In this document: in pieces, positions 25,298 to 33,721 of the stretch
Layout of the letters: each line of letters starts with the position of its first letter
Position numbering within the stretch: position 1 is the stretch's first letter
Translations under genes and position numbers: made by a program
Assembly (NCBI RefSeq): GCF_014643695.1
Contig: NZ_BMJY01000008.1
Span: forward strand, 72,057-118,840
Length of the DNA: 46,784 nt
From: Microbacterium album
Lineage (GTDB): Bacteria; Actinomycetota; Actinomycetes; Actinomycetales; Microbacteriaceae
Direction: 5' to 3'
The notes under the pieces: model-generated
Databases searched by the model: none
The model's input: only the letters and a program-made list of their open reading frames with translations
What the model was told of the DNA's origin: nothing

Positions 25298-26047
25298 GTG
25301 ACCCGATATCGAGCCGCCGCCTGGCTGTGGATCTCCGCCGCCGTATTGCTACCCGTGCAGGTCGCTGTCGCGGCCCGGTGGCCTCGCGCGTACTCGTGGC
25401 GCTCGAACACGATCAGCGATCTGGGCGCCACGATGTGCGGCTTCGCGGACGTCGGCTCACGCGCCGAGCGCTTCGTGTGCTCGCCCTGGCACGTCCTCGC
25501 CAACGCCGGCACGGTGTTCAACGGGCTCGCGCTCGCGATCGGAGCGCTCCTGCTCTGGCGCTTCTGGCCGCGACGGGTCAGCGGCAGGGCCGGATCCCTG
25601 CTGCTGGCGATCGGGGGGCTGCTCGTCGTGGGAGTGGGGCTCACGCCCTGGGATCTGCTGCCCGACGCCCACCACGCCTTCGCCCTGCTGCAGGCCCCGC
25701 TCCAGTGGGCCGGAATGCTGCTGCTCGTGCGTGCGACCTGGCACGGGGCACTGCCCCGCGCCGTTCCGGTGGTGACCGCCTCGGCCGCGATGCTGTCGAT
25801 CGCCGGCTTCGCGCTCTTCGTCGACGCCCTCGCAGGCGGACCCTCCGCGAGTCTCGGGCTGGGGCTCACGGAACGCGTCGCGTTCGACACCCTCACCCTC
25901 TGGAGCGCAGTCGTCGGAGTACTCCTCCTCCGGCAGCGTCCGCCCCAGGCCCAGGCCCAGGCCCAGGCCCAGGCTCAGGCCCAGGCGGCAGCAGCGATCA
26001 GTGCGGGGCGTGGTACTCGGCCTCGCCGCGCTTCCAGTAGCCCTTGA
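25298..26047 (+). CDS. DUF998 family membrane protein with C-terminal Gln-Ala repeat
   Basis: 249 residues, about six membrane helices, DUF998-type (WRSNTISDLGATMCG is the conserved N-terminal loop; AGMLLLVRATW in the middle). Function unknown. The C-terminus is unusual: seven CCAGGC-type hexamers code for a (Gln-Ala) run, followed by a 20-odd residue basic tail that is translated from the antisense of the siderophore-reductase gene; the two genes overlap by 50 bases tail to tail. GTG at 25298 is preferred as a leaderless start; ATG at 25283 is in frame but lies in the operator. Divergent TetR gene is the probable regulator. Confidence 0.75.
   Translation: MTRYRAAAWLWISAAVLLPVQVAVAARWPRAYSWRSNTISDLGATMCGFADVGSRAERFVCSPWHVLANAGTVFNGLALAIGALLLWRFWPRRVSGRAGSLLLAIGGLLVVGVGLTPWDLLPDAHHAFALLQAPLQWAGMLLLVRATWHGALPRAVPVVTASAAMLSIAGFALFVDALAGGPSASLGLGLTERVAFDTLTLWSAVVGVLLLRQRPPQAQAQAQAQAQAQAAAAISAGRGTRPRRASSSP
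25945..25986 (+). repeat. Tandem hexanucleotide repeat (CCAGGC)7
   Basis: Seven contiguous six-base units, six identical and one (25975-25980) TCAGGC. It lies in frame in the DUF998 gene and codes for Gln-Ala repeats, so copy-number change would alter tail length without breaking the frame. Confidence 0.9.
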
Positions 26048-26792
26048 CCACGATGCGGTCGGACGGGATGCCCCACCGCTCGCACAGCAGGGCACGGCCG
26101 GGCTTGACGATCGCCTGCTCGGCGGCCACGAAGCCGAAGACGTCGCCGGCGGACCGCTCGTCCGCGCCGATGCCGTCCAGTCGTGCGGCCAGCGCGGCTC
26201 CGGCCGGAGCCGCGCCGCGGTGGACGTACTCCACGGCGACGGGCGCGTCGATCGGGATCTCGTGCGCGGCGTCGGCGACCTCCACCAGGATGGTGGCGGG
26301 AGCGCCCTCCGGGATGAGCGCCGCGTAACGGCGGATCTGCGCCACCGCCGCCTCGTCGCCCGCGAGCAGCCACGCGTCCGGTGAGCCGGCGATCGAGAGC
26401 GTTCCCCGCGGGCCTCCGACCCCGGCGAGGGATCCGAGCGGCGCCGTCGCGGCCCACGGGCCGGCGACGCCCTCCTCGCCGTGCACGGCGAACTCGAGCT
26501 CGAGCCATCCGCCGCCGTCGGGAGTCGACCCCCATGCGAGGGGCGTGTACTCGCGGCTCGGTGCCGCGCGCATGTCGTCGACCGTCTCCGGGCGACCCTC
26601 CGGGAAGAACACGCGGATGTGGTCGTCGTGACCCGGCGACCCGAAGCCCCCCAACTCGACGCCCTCGAGGCGGATCCGCACGTAGTCGGGCGTGATCCAC
26701 TCGCGTGCCGCCAGCGTCGTGAAGCGGAACCGGGTGTCCAGGCGCTGACGCTCGAGAGTGAAGGTCAGGCGGGCCGAGTTCGACAGGCTCAT
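25998..26792 (-). CDS. Siderophore-interacting protein (FAD/NAD(P)H ferric-siderophore reductase)
   Basis: 264 residues. Two domains: FAD-binding (about 1-125) with the flavin motif REYTPLAW, and a C-terminal SIP domain (about 130-262) with LLAGDEAAVAQIRRYAALIP and, near the end, RWGIPSDRIVVKGYWKRGEAEYH, which is highly typical. It reduces ferric siderophores in the cytoplasm and so releases iron brought in by the ABC transporter encoded divergently. ATG at 26792 has a TAGCCT -10 hexamer six bases upstream (leaderless), and that hexamer is inside an iron box, so repression by IdeR/DtxR under iron-replete conditions is expected. Its end overlaps the DUF998 gene. Confidence 0.92.
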   Translation of the reverse strand: MSLSNSARLTFTLERQRLDTRFRFTTLAAREWITPDYVRIRLEGVELGGFGSPGHDDHIRVFFPEGRPETVDDMRAAPSREYTPLAWGSTPDGGGWLELEFAVHGEEGVAGPWAATAPLGSLAGVGGPRGTLSIAGSPDAWLLAGDEAAVAQIRRYAALIPEGAPATILVEVADAAHEIPIDAPVAVEYVHRGAAPAGAALAARLDGIGADERSAGDVFGFVAAEQAIVKPGRALLCERWGIPSDRIVVKGYWKRGEAEYHAPH

Positions 26793-26810
26793 GAAGTTAG
26801 GCTAACCTAC
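26792..26810. promoter_or_regulatory. Iron box 1 (IdeR/DtxR operator)
   Basis: Matches the 19-base consensus TTAGGTTAGGCTAACCTAA at 16 positions, including the AGGCTAACCT core. It covers the start and -10 region of the siderophore-interacting protein gene. Confidence 0.82.
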
Positions 26811-26821
26811 CCAGCGGCGGG

Positions 26822-26840
26822 TGAGGTTCGCCTAACTTGA
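26822..26840. promoter_or_regulatory. Iron box 2 (IdeR/DtxR operator)
   Basis: A second, weaker match (about 15 of 19 with the allowed C/G centre), 30 bases from box 1. It contains TAACTT (26833-26838), a possible -10 box for the binding-protein gene. Confidence 0.65.
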
Positions 26841-26927
26841 ACCGACGCGCGAGCCGGGGGGCTGCGCACCGCCGATTCCCACCGGAAGACCGCGGCTGAT
26901 ACCGCGCTCTTGGACAGGAGCATGCCC

Positions 26928-27923
26928 ATGTCTCGAAACCGATCCATCGCCGCGCTCTCGCTCGTCGCGGCCTCCGGCCTGACGCTGGCGGGATGTGCTT
27001 CGCCCGCTGCCGAGGACGCCGCCGCGGAGGCACCCGCCGGCGAGAGCCGTTCCATCCAGGTCGAGGACAACAACGGCGCGCACACGATCGAGCTGCCGCT
27101 GCGCTCGGTCGTCGCGACCGACAACCGCACATTCGAGACGCTCGCGGACTGGGGCGTCGAGCTGACGGCCGCGGCGGTGGCGCTCATGCCCGACACGATC
27201 TCCTACAAGTCGGACTCCTCGATCGTCGACCTCGGCAACCACCGCGAGCCGAACCTCGAGGCCGTCGTCGCCGTCGAGCCGGACCTCATCGTCAACGGCC
27301 AGCGCTTCACCGAGTACCACGACGACTTCGTCTCTCTCGCGCCCGACGCCGTCGTGCTCGACCTCGAGCCTCGCGAGGGCGAACCTCTCGACGCCGAGCT
27401 CGCCCGCCAGGTCACGGTGCTCGGCGAGATCTTCGGCAAGCAGGACGAGGCCGCCGCGCTGGTCGCCGAGCTCGACGAGGCCATCGCCCGCGCGAAGGCC
27501 GCGTACGACGCCGATCAGACCGTCATGGCCGTGACCACCTCGGGCGGCGAGATCGGCTACATCGCTCCGGGAGTCGGCCGCACCCTGGGGCCGGTGTTCG
27601 AGCTGCTCGGGCTCACCCCGGCGCTCCAGGTCGAGGGTGCGAGCGACGACCACCAGGGCGACGACATCTCCGTCGAGGCGATCGCCGACTCCAACCCCGA
27701 CTGGATCCTGGTCATGGACCGCGACGCCGCCGTCGCCGCGCAGGACGCGTCGTACAAGCAGGCTTCGGACATCCTCGAGAACTCCGAGGCGCTCGCCGGC
27801 GTCACCGCCGTGAAGGAGGGGAACATCGTCTACATGCCCGCCGACACCTACACGAACGAGGGCATCCAGACCTACACCGAGTTCTTCAACGCGCTCGCCG
27901 ACGCCCTCGAGGGCAAGGGCTGA
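26928..27923 (+). CDS. Iron-siderophore ABC transporter substrate-binding lipoprotein
   Basis: 331 residues; extracytoplasmic lipoprotein. Signal peptide with basic start (MSRNR), hydrophobic core and lipobox LAGC, Cys at about 23. The mature part is a class III (FepB/FhuD-like) periplasmic-binding fold: GVELTAAAVAL, then VAVEPDLIVNGQRF, and ADSNPDWILVMDRDA near the C-terminal lobe. Resembles the FatB/CeuE/YclQ group that binds catecholate or related siderophores; ligand not determined. ATG at 26928 chosen because AGGAG lies seven bases upstream; the earlier ATG at 26922 would leave no spacing. First gene of the uptake operon, downstream of the iron boxes. Confidence 0.92.
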   Translation: MSRNRSIAALSLVAASGLTLAGCASPAAEDAAAEAPAGESRSIQVEDNNGAHTIELPLRSVVATDNRTFETLADWGVELTAAAVALMPDTISYKSDSSIVDLGNHREPNLEAVVAVEPDLIVNGQRFTEYHDDFVSLAPDAVVLDLEPREGEPLDAELARQVTVLGEIFGKQDEAAALVAELDEAIARAKAAYDADQTVMAVTTSGGEIGYIAPGVGRTLGPVFELLGLTPALQVEGASDDHQGDDISVEAIADSNPDWILVMDRDAAVAAQDASYKQASDILENSEALAGVTAVKEGNIVYMPADTYTNEGIQTYTEFFNALADALEGKG

Positions 27924-27935
27924 GCTCGTGACCTC

Positions 27936-27968
27936 GCCCGCCGACCGGCCCTGCGCCGGCCGGCGGGC
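27936..27968 (+). terminator. Hairpin between the binding-protein and permease genes
   Basis: A 13-base-pair stem with one mismatch (27936-27948 with 27956-27968), no T-run. Such stems commonly allow partial read-through or protect the upstream mRNA so that the binding protein is made in excess of the permeases. Confidence 0.5.
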
Positions 27969-27994
27969 ATCCCCCTCGCAACGGACAGACCCGC

Positions 27995-28981
27995 ATGACG
28001 ACGACAGCACCCGCCCGGACGCACCGCGCCCCCGGCCGGCTCTTCGACCCCCTGCTGCTGGTGGGGGTGCTCGCGGTCGCCGGACTGCTCGCGCTGTCGC
28101 TGTTCACCGGTGTCTATGACGTCATGGGGGCCGACGACGGCAGGCAGATGTTCGCGATCACGCGCATCCCGCGCACCATCGCACTCGTCCTCGCGGGCGC
28201 GGCGATGGCGATGTGCGGGCTGGTGATGCAGCTGCTGACGCAGAACCGGTTCGTGGAGCCGACGACCACCGGAACCACGGAGTGGGCCGGCCTGGGGCTG
28301 CTCGCGGTCATGATCCTGATGCCCGGGGCGGGCATCATGCCGCGCATGGTCGGCGCGATCGTCGCCGCATTCATCGGCACGATGGTGTTCTTCCTCTTCC
28401 TGCGCCGCGTGTCGCTGCGCTCGTCCCTGATCGTGCCCATCGTCGGCATCATGCTCGGCGCCGTGGTGGGGTCGGTCTCGACGTTCCTCGCCCTGCAGAC
28501 CGACATGCTGCAGAACCTGGGGGTGTGGTTCGCCGGCAGCTTCACGTCCGTGCTGCGCGGCCAGTACGAGGCGCTGTGGATCGTGCTGCTGGTCGTCGTC
28601 GGCGTGTTCATCGCCGCGGATCGCTTCACGGTCGCGGGGCTGGGCGAGGAGATCTCGACCAACGTCGGGCTGAACTACAACCGGATCATCCTCCTCGGCA
28701 CGGGCCTGATCGCGATCGCGACCGGCGTCGTGACCGTCGTGGTCGGCAACCTGCCCTTCCTCGGCCTCATCGTCCCCAACATCGTCTCGATGCTGCGCGG
28801 CGACGACCTGCGCAGCAACCTGCCGTGGGTCTGTCTGCTCGGCATCGCGATCGTCACGATCTGCGACCTCATCGGCCGCACGATCATCATGCCGTTCGAG
28901 GTGCCGGTCTCGCTCATCCTCGGCATCGTCGGCGCCGCGGTGTTCATCGCCCTCCTCCTCCGGCAGCGGCGCCGTGGCTAG
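27995..28981 (+). CDS. Iron-siderophore ABC transporter permease (FecCD family)
   Basis: 328 residues, about 8-10 membrane helices. Seen: RIPRTIALVLAGAAMAMCGLVMQLLTQNRFVEPTTTG (about 53-90), the conserved FecCD loop that contacts the ATPase and lines the channel, and PFLGLIVPNIVSMLRGDDLR (about 252-271), the EAA-like coupling region. One half of the heterodimeric membrane channel, together with the next gene. ATG at 27995 has only a weak SD; it is 71 bases after the binding-protein stop, the gap holding a hairpin. Confidence 0.92.
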   Translation: MTTTAPARTHRAPGRLFDPLLLVGVLAVAGLLALSLFTGVYDVMGADDGRQMFAITRIPRTIALVLAGAAMAMCGLVMQLLTQNRFVEPTTTGTTEWAGLGLLAVMILMPGAGIMPRMVGAIVAAFIGTMVFFLFLRRVSLRSSLIVPIVGIMLGAVVGSVSTFLALQTDMLQNLGVWFAGSFTSVLRGQYEALWIVLLVVVGVFIAADRFTVAGLGEEISTNVGLNYNRIILLGTGLIAIATGVVTVVVGNLPFLGLIVPNIVSMLRGDDLRSNLPWVCLLGIAIVTICDLIGRTIIMPFEVPVSLILGIVGAAVFIALLLRQRRRG

Positions 28982-30029
28982 GGCGCTGGCCGCCGCGCCC
29001 ACGCGGCGCGTGGCGGCTCCCGTCTCCGGACGGCACGCGGGATCGCTGCCGACGCCTCGCGCACGGCGCCGGTACGCCATCGTCCTGTCGATCCTGATCG
29101 TGCTGGCGGTCGCGTTCGCCTTCGGCCTGCTGGCGTGGGACAATCCCATGCCCGTCGGCTCGGACGGCTTCTGGCGCATCGCCCAGCTGCGCGCCACGGC
29201 CGTCACGACCATAGCGATCGTGGCGTTCTGTCAGGCCATCGCGACGGTGAGCTTCCAGACCGCGACGAACAATCGCATCATCACCCCGTCGATCATGGGA
29301 TTCGAGTCCCTCTACGTGGCGGTGCAGACGTCCGCCGTCTACTTCCTCGGCGCCGCGGGGATCGTCGCCGTCCAGGGCTTCGGTCAGTTCGCGCTGCAGG
29401 TCGCGATCATGGTGGGTCTGGCGCTCGCGCTGTACGGATGGCTGCTGTCCGGCCGGTACGCGAACCTCCAGATCATGCTGCTGATCGGCATCGTGATCGG
29501 GGGAGGCCTCGGGGCGGTGTCCACCTTCATGCAGCGGCTCCTGACGCCGAGCGAGTTCGACGTGCTGACCGCGCGCCTGTTCGGCTCGGTCGCCAACGCG
29601 GATCCCGACTACTTCCCGCTCGCGATCCCGCTGTGCGTCGCCGCGGGCGGCCTGCTGTGGCTTCGCGCGCACCGGCTGAACGTGCTGGCGCTGGGACGGG
29701 ACGCCGCGATGGGCGTGGGCCTGAACCACCGCCGCGAGACCATGACGGTGCTCTTCCTCGTGTCGATCCTGATGGCGGTCTCGACCGCGCTCGTCGGACC
29801 CCTGACCTTCTTCGGCTTCCTCGTCGCGACGCTCGCCTACCAGTTCGCCGACACGTTCGATCACCGCCACATCTTCCCGATCGCGGTGCTCACCGGGTTC
29901 GTGGTGCTCGCGGGCGCGTACTTCGTGATGAGGAACGTCTTCTACGCGCAGGGCGTCGTGTCGATCATCATCGAGCTCGTCGGCGGGACGCTCTTCCTCA
30001 TCGTCATCCTCAGAAAGGGACGCCTGTGA
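28974..30029 (+). CDS. Iron-siderophore ABC transporter permease (FecCD family), second subunit
   Basis: 351 residues; an N-terminal extension rich in Ala/Arg (about 1-32) precedes about 9-10 membrane helices. FATVSFQ-type loop is QAIATVSFQTATNNRIITPSIMG (about 90-112), and the coupling region is PLTFFGFLVATLAYQFADTFDHR (about 268-290). Pairs with the previous permease; the two belong to the FatC/FatD-like or YclN/YclO-like type. GTG at 28974 overlaps the end of the previous gene by eight bases; its own stop overlaps the ATPase GTG in GTGA, so the operon is tightly coupled. Confidence 0.92.
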   Translation: MARALAAAPTRRVAAPVSGRHAGSLPTPRARRRYAIVLSILIVLAVAFAFGLLAWDNPMPVGSDGFWRIAQLRATAVTTIAIVAFCQAIATVSFQTATNNRIITPSIMGFESLYVAVQTSAVYFLGAAGIVAVQGFGQFALQVAIMVGLALALYGWLLSGRYANLQIMLLIGIVIGGGLGAVSTFMQRLLTPSEFDVLTARLFGSVANADPDYFPLAIPLCVAAGGLLWLRAHRLNVLALGRDAAMGVGLNHRRETMTVLFLVSILMAVSTALVGPLTFFGFLVATLAYQFADTFDHRHIFPIAVLTGFVVLAGAYFVMRNVFYAQGVVSIIIELVGGTLFLIVILRKGRL

Positions 30030-30781
30030 TCACGCTGCGCGAGGTGCGCAAGGACTACAGCACGGACGTCGCGATCGGCCCCGTCGACCTGCAGATCCCC
30101 GCCGGCGGCATCACGGCGCTGGTCGGGCCCAACGGGGCGGGCAAGTCCACTCTGCTGACCATGATGGGGCGCCTGCTGGGGCTGGACGCGGGCACGATCG
30201 AGATCGCCGGCTACGACGTCGCGAGCACCGCGTCGAAGGACCTCGCGAAGATCGTGTCGATCCTGCGCCAGGAGAACCACTTCATCACGCGGCTCACCGT
30301 GCGCCAGCTCGTCGGATTCGGACGCTTCCCGTACTCGAAGGGGCGCCTCACGCGTCACGACGAGGAGATCGTCAGCCGCGCGATCGACTTCCTGGATCTC
30401 ACGGAGCTCGAGGGGCGCTATCTCGACCAGCTCTCGGGCGGACAGCGTCAGCGGGCCTACGTGGCGATGGTGCTCGCGCAGGACACGGAGTTCGTGCTGC
30501 TGGACGAGCCGCTCAACAACCTCGACATGAAGCACTCGGTGCAGATGATGCAGCACCTGAGGAAGGCCGCCGCGGAGCTCGGCCGGACGATCGTCATCGT
30601 GCTGCACGACATCAACTTCGCCGGTCATTACGCGGATCACATCTGCGCGGTCAAGGACGGCCGCGTCGTCGAGTTCGGCACGCCCGAGGAGATCCTCACG
30701 GACGACGTGCTCACGCGCGTGTTCGACACCCCCGTGCGCGTGATCGAGGGCCCGGCCGGGCCGCTGGCCGTGTACTACTGA
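30026..30781 (+). CDS. Iron-siderophore ABC transporter ATP-binding protein
   Basis: 251 residues; cytoplasmic ATPase that powers siderophore import. Walker A GPNGAGKST (about 34-42), Q-loop near LRQENHF, signature LSGGQRQR (about 138-145), Walker B VLLDEP, D-loop NNLD, and switch His in VLHDINF. Start GTG at 30026 with GAAAGGGA upstream; overlaps the permease stop by four bases. Last gene of the operon; belongs to the FepC/YclP-like branch. Confidence 0.94.
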   Translation: MITLREVRKDYSTDVAIGPVDLQIPAGGITALVGPNGAGKSTLLTMMGRLLGLDAGTIEIAGYDVASTASKDLAKIVSILRQENHFITRLTVRQLVGFGRFPYSKGRLTRHDEEIVSRAIDFLDLTELEGRYLDQLSGGQRQRAYVAMVLAQDTEFVLLDEPLNNLDMKHSVQMMQHLRKAAAELGRTIVIVLHDINFAGHYADHICAVKDGRVVEFGTPEEILTDDVLTRVFDTPVRVIEGPAGPLAVYY

Positions 30782-30797
30782 GCGCGGCGCGGGCCGG

Positions 30798-31022
30798 TCA
30801 CAGGCGCGCGCCGTCGTCGTACTCGTCGCGGCCCGGGTGGTCGCCGCGGCGGGACTGGAACGCGATGAACAGCCCCAGCGCGACGAGCAGGCCGATCAGC
30901 AGCCCGAGCCAGGCGCTGCCGAGGTACTCCGCCCCGAGGATCCCGCCCGCGGCCAGCACCGCGACGGTGCGCAGGATGGCCCACCACCGTGCGCGCGAAG
31001 TCGGAGACGGCCTACGGGGCAT
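30798..31022 (-). CDS. Small two-helix membrane protein
   Basis: 74 residues: a basic start (MPRRPSPTSRARWW), two hydrophobic helices (about 15-33 and 36-56, VLAAGGILGAEYLGSAWLG and LLIGLLVALGLFIAF), and a hydrophilic acidic tail (RRGDHPGRDEYDDG). No family recognised. Leaderless start: TAGCCT (31029-31034) ends six bases before the ATG at 31022. Convergent with the siderophore operon, which ends 17 bases away. Confidence 0.65.
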   Translation of the reverse strand: MPRRPSPTSRARWWAILRTVAVLAAGGILGAEYLGSAWLGLLIGLLVALGLFIAFQSRRGDHPGRDEYDDGARL

Positions 31023-31046
31023 GCTTCCAGGCTAGGTCCTCGACGC

Positions 31047-32042
31047 TCACCGGTCGCGGTGGTCCTCCGGGTGCAGCCGCGGCGCGCGGCGCGGCTCCCG
31101 GACGCCCGAGGCGAGGATCAGCCGGATGACCCGCTGGCGCTGCCCCGCCCAGGGTGCCAGCAGTTCGATCATCCCGTCGTCGTCGACGCGCGCTCCCGTC
31201 AGCGCGTACCCCACCTGATGCGCGAGATGGAAGTCGCCCACGCTCACCGCGTCGGGATCCCCTAGCGCGCGCAGCCGCGTCTCGGAGGCCGTCCACGGGC
31301 CGATGCCCGGCACGCTCGTCAACGCGCGATCTCGGGCGGTGCCGTCGGCGGCGGCCTCGATGGCGCGAACGAGGGAGGCCCCTCGGCGCGCCGCGGTCAC
31401 GATCGCGCGGCTCTGCGGCGGCTCGAGACCGGCGCGGTGAAACGCCCACGACGGGATGTCCCGCCAGCCGTCGATCGGCGGGGGAGCGAACATCGGGCGG
31501 GGAGTGGGCCCCGGCACGCGCTCGCCGAACCACGTCACGAGGCGGCGCCAGGCACCGAACGCCTGGCGCAGCGTGACCTTCTGTTCGGTGATCGACTGGG
31601 CGAGCGCGTCAAACACCCGGTCGCTGCGCCCGAGTCGCAGGCCCGGATGGCGGCGGTGCACCTCCCGGATGAGCGGGTGCAGCCCCGCGTCGAAGCCCGT
31701 GTCGTCGTCCCCGGCGCCGCACAGCGCGGGTACCTGCGCGATCGCCCACTCGCGTCCCGGACCCCACGCGGCGGCCCGCACCGCGCCGTCCGGGCGCTGC
31801 TGCAGCGCCAGGGCGGTCACGCCGTGCGGTGTGCGCGTCGCCCGCCAGATCACGGTCCCGTCCGCCGCCCGCGCGAGCGCCTGCGTGGGGTCGCCGGGCC
31901 CGCGCTGGAACACCGCGACGGTGGCGTGCAGGTCGAGGGGCCCGCGCGGGCGGTACACGGTCTCGAGGCGCGGCCCCGGATCCGGACGCGGGTCGCGCTC
32001 GCGCGCCGGGAGGCGCGAGACGAGCGCGGCGGGGGAGAGCAT
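31047..32042 (-). CDS. DNA-3-methyladenine glycosylase II-like (AlkA/HhH-GPD)
   Basis: Base-excision repair glycosylase, 331 residues. N-terminal AlkA-type domain (about 20-115), then the HhH-GPD core: SITEQKVTLRQAFGAWRRLV (about 150-169), the helix-hairpin-helix LTSVPGIGPWTASETRLRALGD (about 243-264), and the catalytic Asp in VSVGDFHL. The HhH core is close to AlkA of actinobacteria; which alkylated bases are removed is not known. ATG at 32042 with TAGCGT (32049-32054) six bases upstream. The 25 bases before the next minus-strand gene show nothing special. Confidence 0.88.
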   Translation of the reverse strand: MLSPAALVSRLPARERDPRPDPGPRLETVYRPRGPLDLHATVAVFQRGPGDPTQALARAADGTVIWRATRTPHGVTALALQQRPDGAVRAAAWGPGREWAIAQVPALCGAGDDDTGFDAGLHPLIREVHRRHPGLRLGRSDRVFDALAQSITEQKVTLRQAFGAWRRLVTWFGERVPGPTPRPMFAPPPIDGWRDIPSWAFHRAGLEPPQSRAIVTAARRGASLVRAIEAAADGTARDRALTSVPGIGPWTASETRLRALGDPDAVSVGDFHLAHQVGYALTGARVDDDGMIELLAPWAGQRQRVIRLILASGVREPRRAPRLHPEDHRDR

Positions 32043-32103
32043 GCGCCCACGCTACGTCGCCCCGCTGACATTCCGCGCCGAGGGCGCGGCCAGCGAGGCG
32101 CGA

Positions 32104-32793
32104 TCAGGAGGGCCGGGTGAGCCAGCCCCGGGAGGTCAGGTAGCGCATGAACTCGTACTTCTCGCGGATGAGCCCCGTGAACTGGTTCTTGGTGTCGGGG
32201 ATGAACAGGAACGTCGCACGCGAGCGGCGCAGGGTCCACCTGCGCAGGTGCCCGGCCACGTAGCTCAGCCACACGTCCTCCACGAACCAGAACCGGTCCG
32301 GGCACTCGAACACGCGCTCGTCGGCGAAGATCGAGGCGTCGACGATCATGCCGCACGTGCCGAGGTAGTGTGCGCGGCGACCCTTCCGCACCGGCAGACG
32401 GAGCCAGTAGTGCGGCGGGGCGATGAAGCGGTATGCCCACCAGCCGCTCGCGCTGCGCGGACGCGCCTCGGACAGGAGCGTCGCCATCGTCGTCGCCCCG
32501 AACAGCTGGTCGTCGTCGATGAAGACGACGTAGGGGTGCTCTCCGGCGAGCTCGCGCGCGAGGTAGAAGCGTCCGAAGCCGCCCACGTTGGTCGCGCTGT
32601 GGCGGAACGTCACGGGCACGGTGCTGTCGGCCGCCGCGCGCTCGAGTTCCTCGGTGATGTCGGGGTTGTTGTTCCACACGTGCAGCGCGACGGTGACGCC
32701 CTCCTGTGCCTCGAGCGAGCGCAGGGTGCGGCGGAAGTACTCGGGACGCCGCCAGGTGCACATCACGACGGGGAGCGACCGAGATTCTGTCAT
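32104..32793 (-). CDS. Glycosyltransferase family 2 protein
   Basis: 229 residues, single GT-A domain. Seen: VVMCTWRRPEYFRRTLRSL at the start (nucleotide-binding strand), WNNNPDI, the DXD-type metal motif FIDDDQLF (about 92-99), and FVEDVWLSYVAGHL (acceptor-side ED motif). No membrane segment. It transfers a sugar from a nucleotide-sugar donor; donor and acceptor are unknown. It lies at the left border of the heptose/glycan region and may be part of it. Start ATG at 32793 has TATTTT (32801-32806) seven bases upstream; a GTG two codons earlier is also possible. Confidence 0.85.
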   Translation of the reverse strand: MTESRSLPVVMCTWRRPEYFRRTLRSLEAQEGVTVALHVWNNNPDITEELERAAADSTVPVTFRHSATNVGGFGRFYLARELAGEHPYVVFIDDDQLFGATTMATLLSEARPRSASGWWAYRFIAPPHYWLRLPVRKGRRAHYLGTCGMIVDASIFADERVFECPDRFWFVEDVWLSYVAGHLRRWTLRRSRATFLFIPDTKNQFTGLIREKYEFMRYLTSRGWLTRPS

Positions 32794-32882
32794 GCGCACG
32801 AAAATAACGGCGGCCGACCGGCGGATCCATCCCCCTCCCGGGCCGTTCCGCCGCCGCTTAGGCTACGCCCCCGCGGGGGCTC

Positions 32883-33611
32883 CTACCGCTTCTCGAGCAG
32901 CAGCAGGAACTCGACGAACCCGTCCGGTTCCACGCTCACGAAGCCCAGGTCCGGAGCCTCCACGCCGAAGTCGGCGAACGTGATCGGTACGCTGCCGGCG
33001 ACCTGGGCCGTGCGGCCGTCGAACGCCGCGTCGACGGACGCAGACACGGCGCGCGTGACGCCGTTCAGGGTGAGCTCGCCCCGCACGTCGACGGTCGCGC
33101 TCTCACCCGCCTCGGGCGCGGCGTCCGTCTCGATCGGCTCCGTCAGGCGGAACGTCGCGGTCGGGTGCTCGCGGACCGACAGCGCCTGGTCGCGGAAATA
33201 GGCGTCGCGCGCGGCGGCATCCGTGGCGATCGAGCCGACGTCGACCGTGACCTCGGCCCTCGCGACCGAGAGCCCGTCGACGCGCACCTCGCCCGTGACG
33301 TCCTCGGTGCGGCCCACCACGGTCACGTCCGTGCCGTTGAGGACCTCGTCCACGCGATAGCCGGCGTAGGAGCCGGAGGCCACGGTCCAGGTGCCGGACA
33401 GGTCGGCGAGCGGCTCGTCCGCCGCGGGGGCGGATGGCGCGGTCGCGGGATCGACGGCGGGCGCGGCGGGCGCCTCGCCCACGATCACGTCGCGGTAGAA
33501 CGCCGGCCCGAAGGCGGCGGCCGCGCCGCCGACCAGGACGAGGGCGGCGACGATGGCGAGGACGACGATCGTCGCGCGGCTGAGGCGGCGACGCGGAGCG
33601 GGCTTCGACAT
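32883..33611 (-). CDS. YceI-family protein with N-terminal membrane anchor
   Basis: 242 residues. A basic start (MSKPAPRRRLSR), one hydrophobic helix (about 13-34) that may be an uncleaved anchor or signal, a Pro/Ala linker (about 42-70), and a YceI lipocalin-like beta barrel (about 70-240): GTWTVASGSYAGYRVDEVL, the hallmark HPTATFRLTEPI, and a C-terminal GFVSVEPDGFVEFLLLL. YceI proteins bind polyisoprenoids or other hydrophobic ligands outside the cytoplasm; this could relate to lipid-linked glycan carriers here, but that is speculation. ATG at 33611. Confidence 0.85.
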   Translation of the reverse strand: MSKPAPRRRLSRATIVVLAIVAALVLVGGAAAAFGPAFYRDVIVGEAPAAPAVDPATAPSAPAADEPLADLSGTWTVASGSYAGYRVDEVLNGTDVTVVGRTEDVTGEVRVDGLSVARAEVTVDVGSIATDAAARDAYFRDQALSVREHPTATFRLTEPIETDAAPEAGESATVDVRGELTLNGVTRAVSASVDAAFDGRTAQVAGSVPITFADFGVEAPDLGFVSVEPDGFVEFLLLLEKR

Positions 33612-33721
33612 GCTCCGATTCTGCGACCTCCGGGCGCGTGAATGCGCGCCGCCAGCCGGCTCTCGGATGGTTCTCTCGGCTGGGGCGTCCGCGCGCCCGC
33701 GGATGTCGGGTCCGGTACCGC

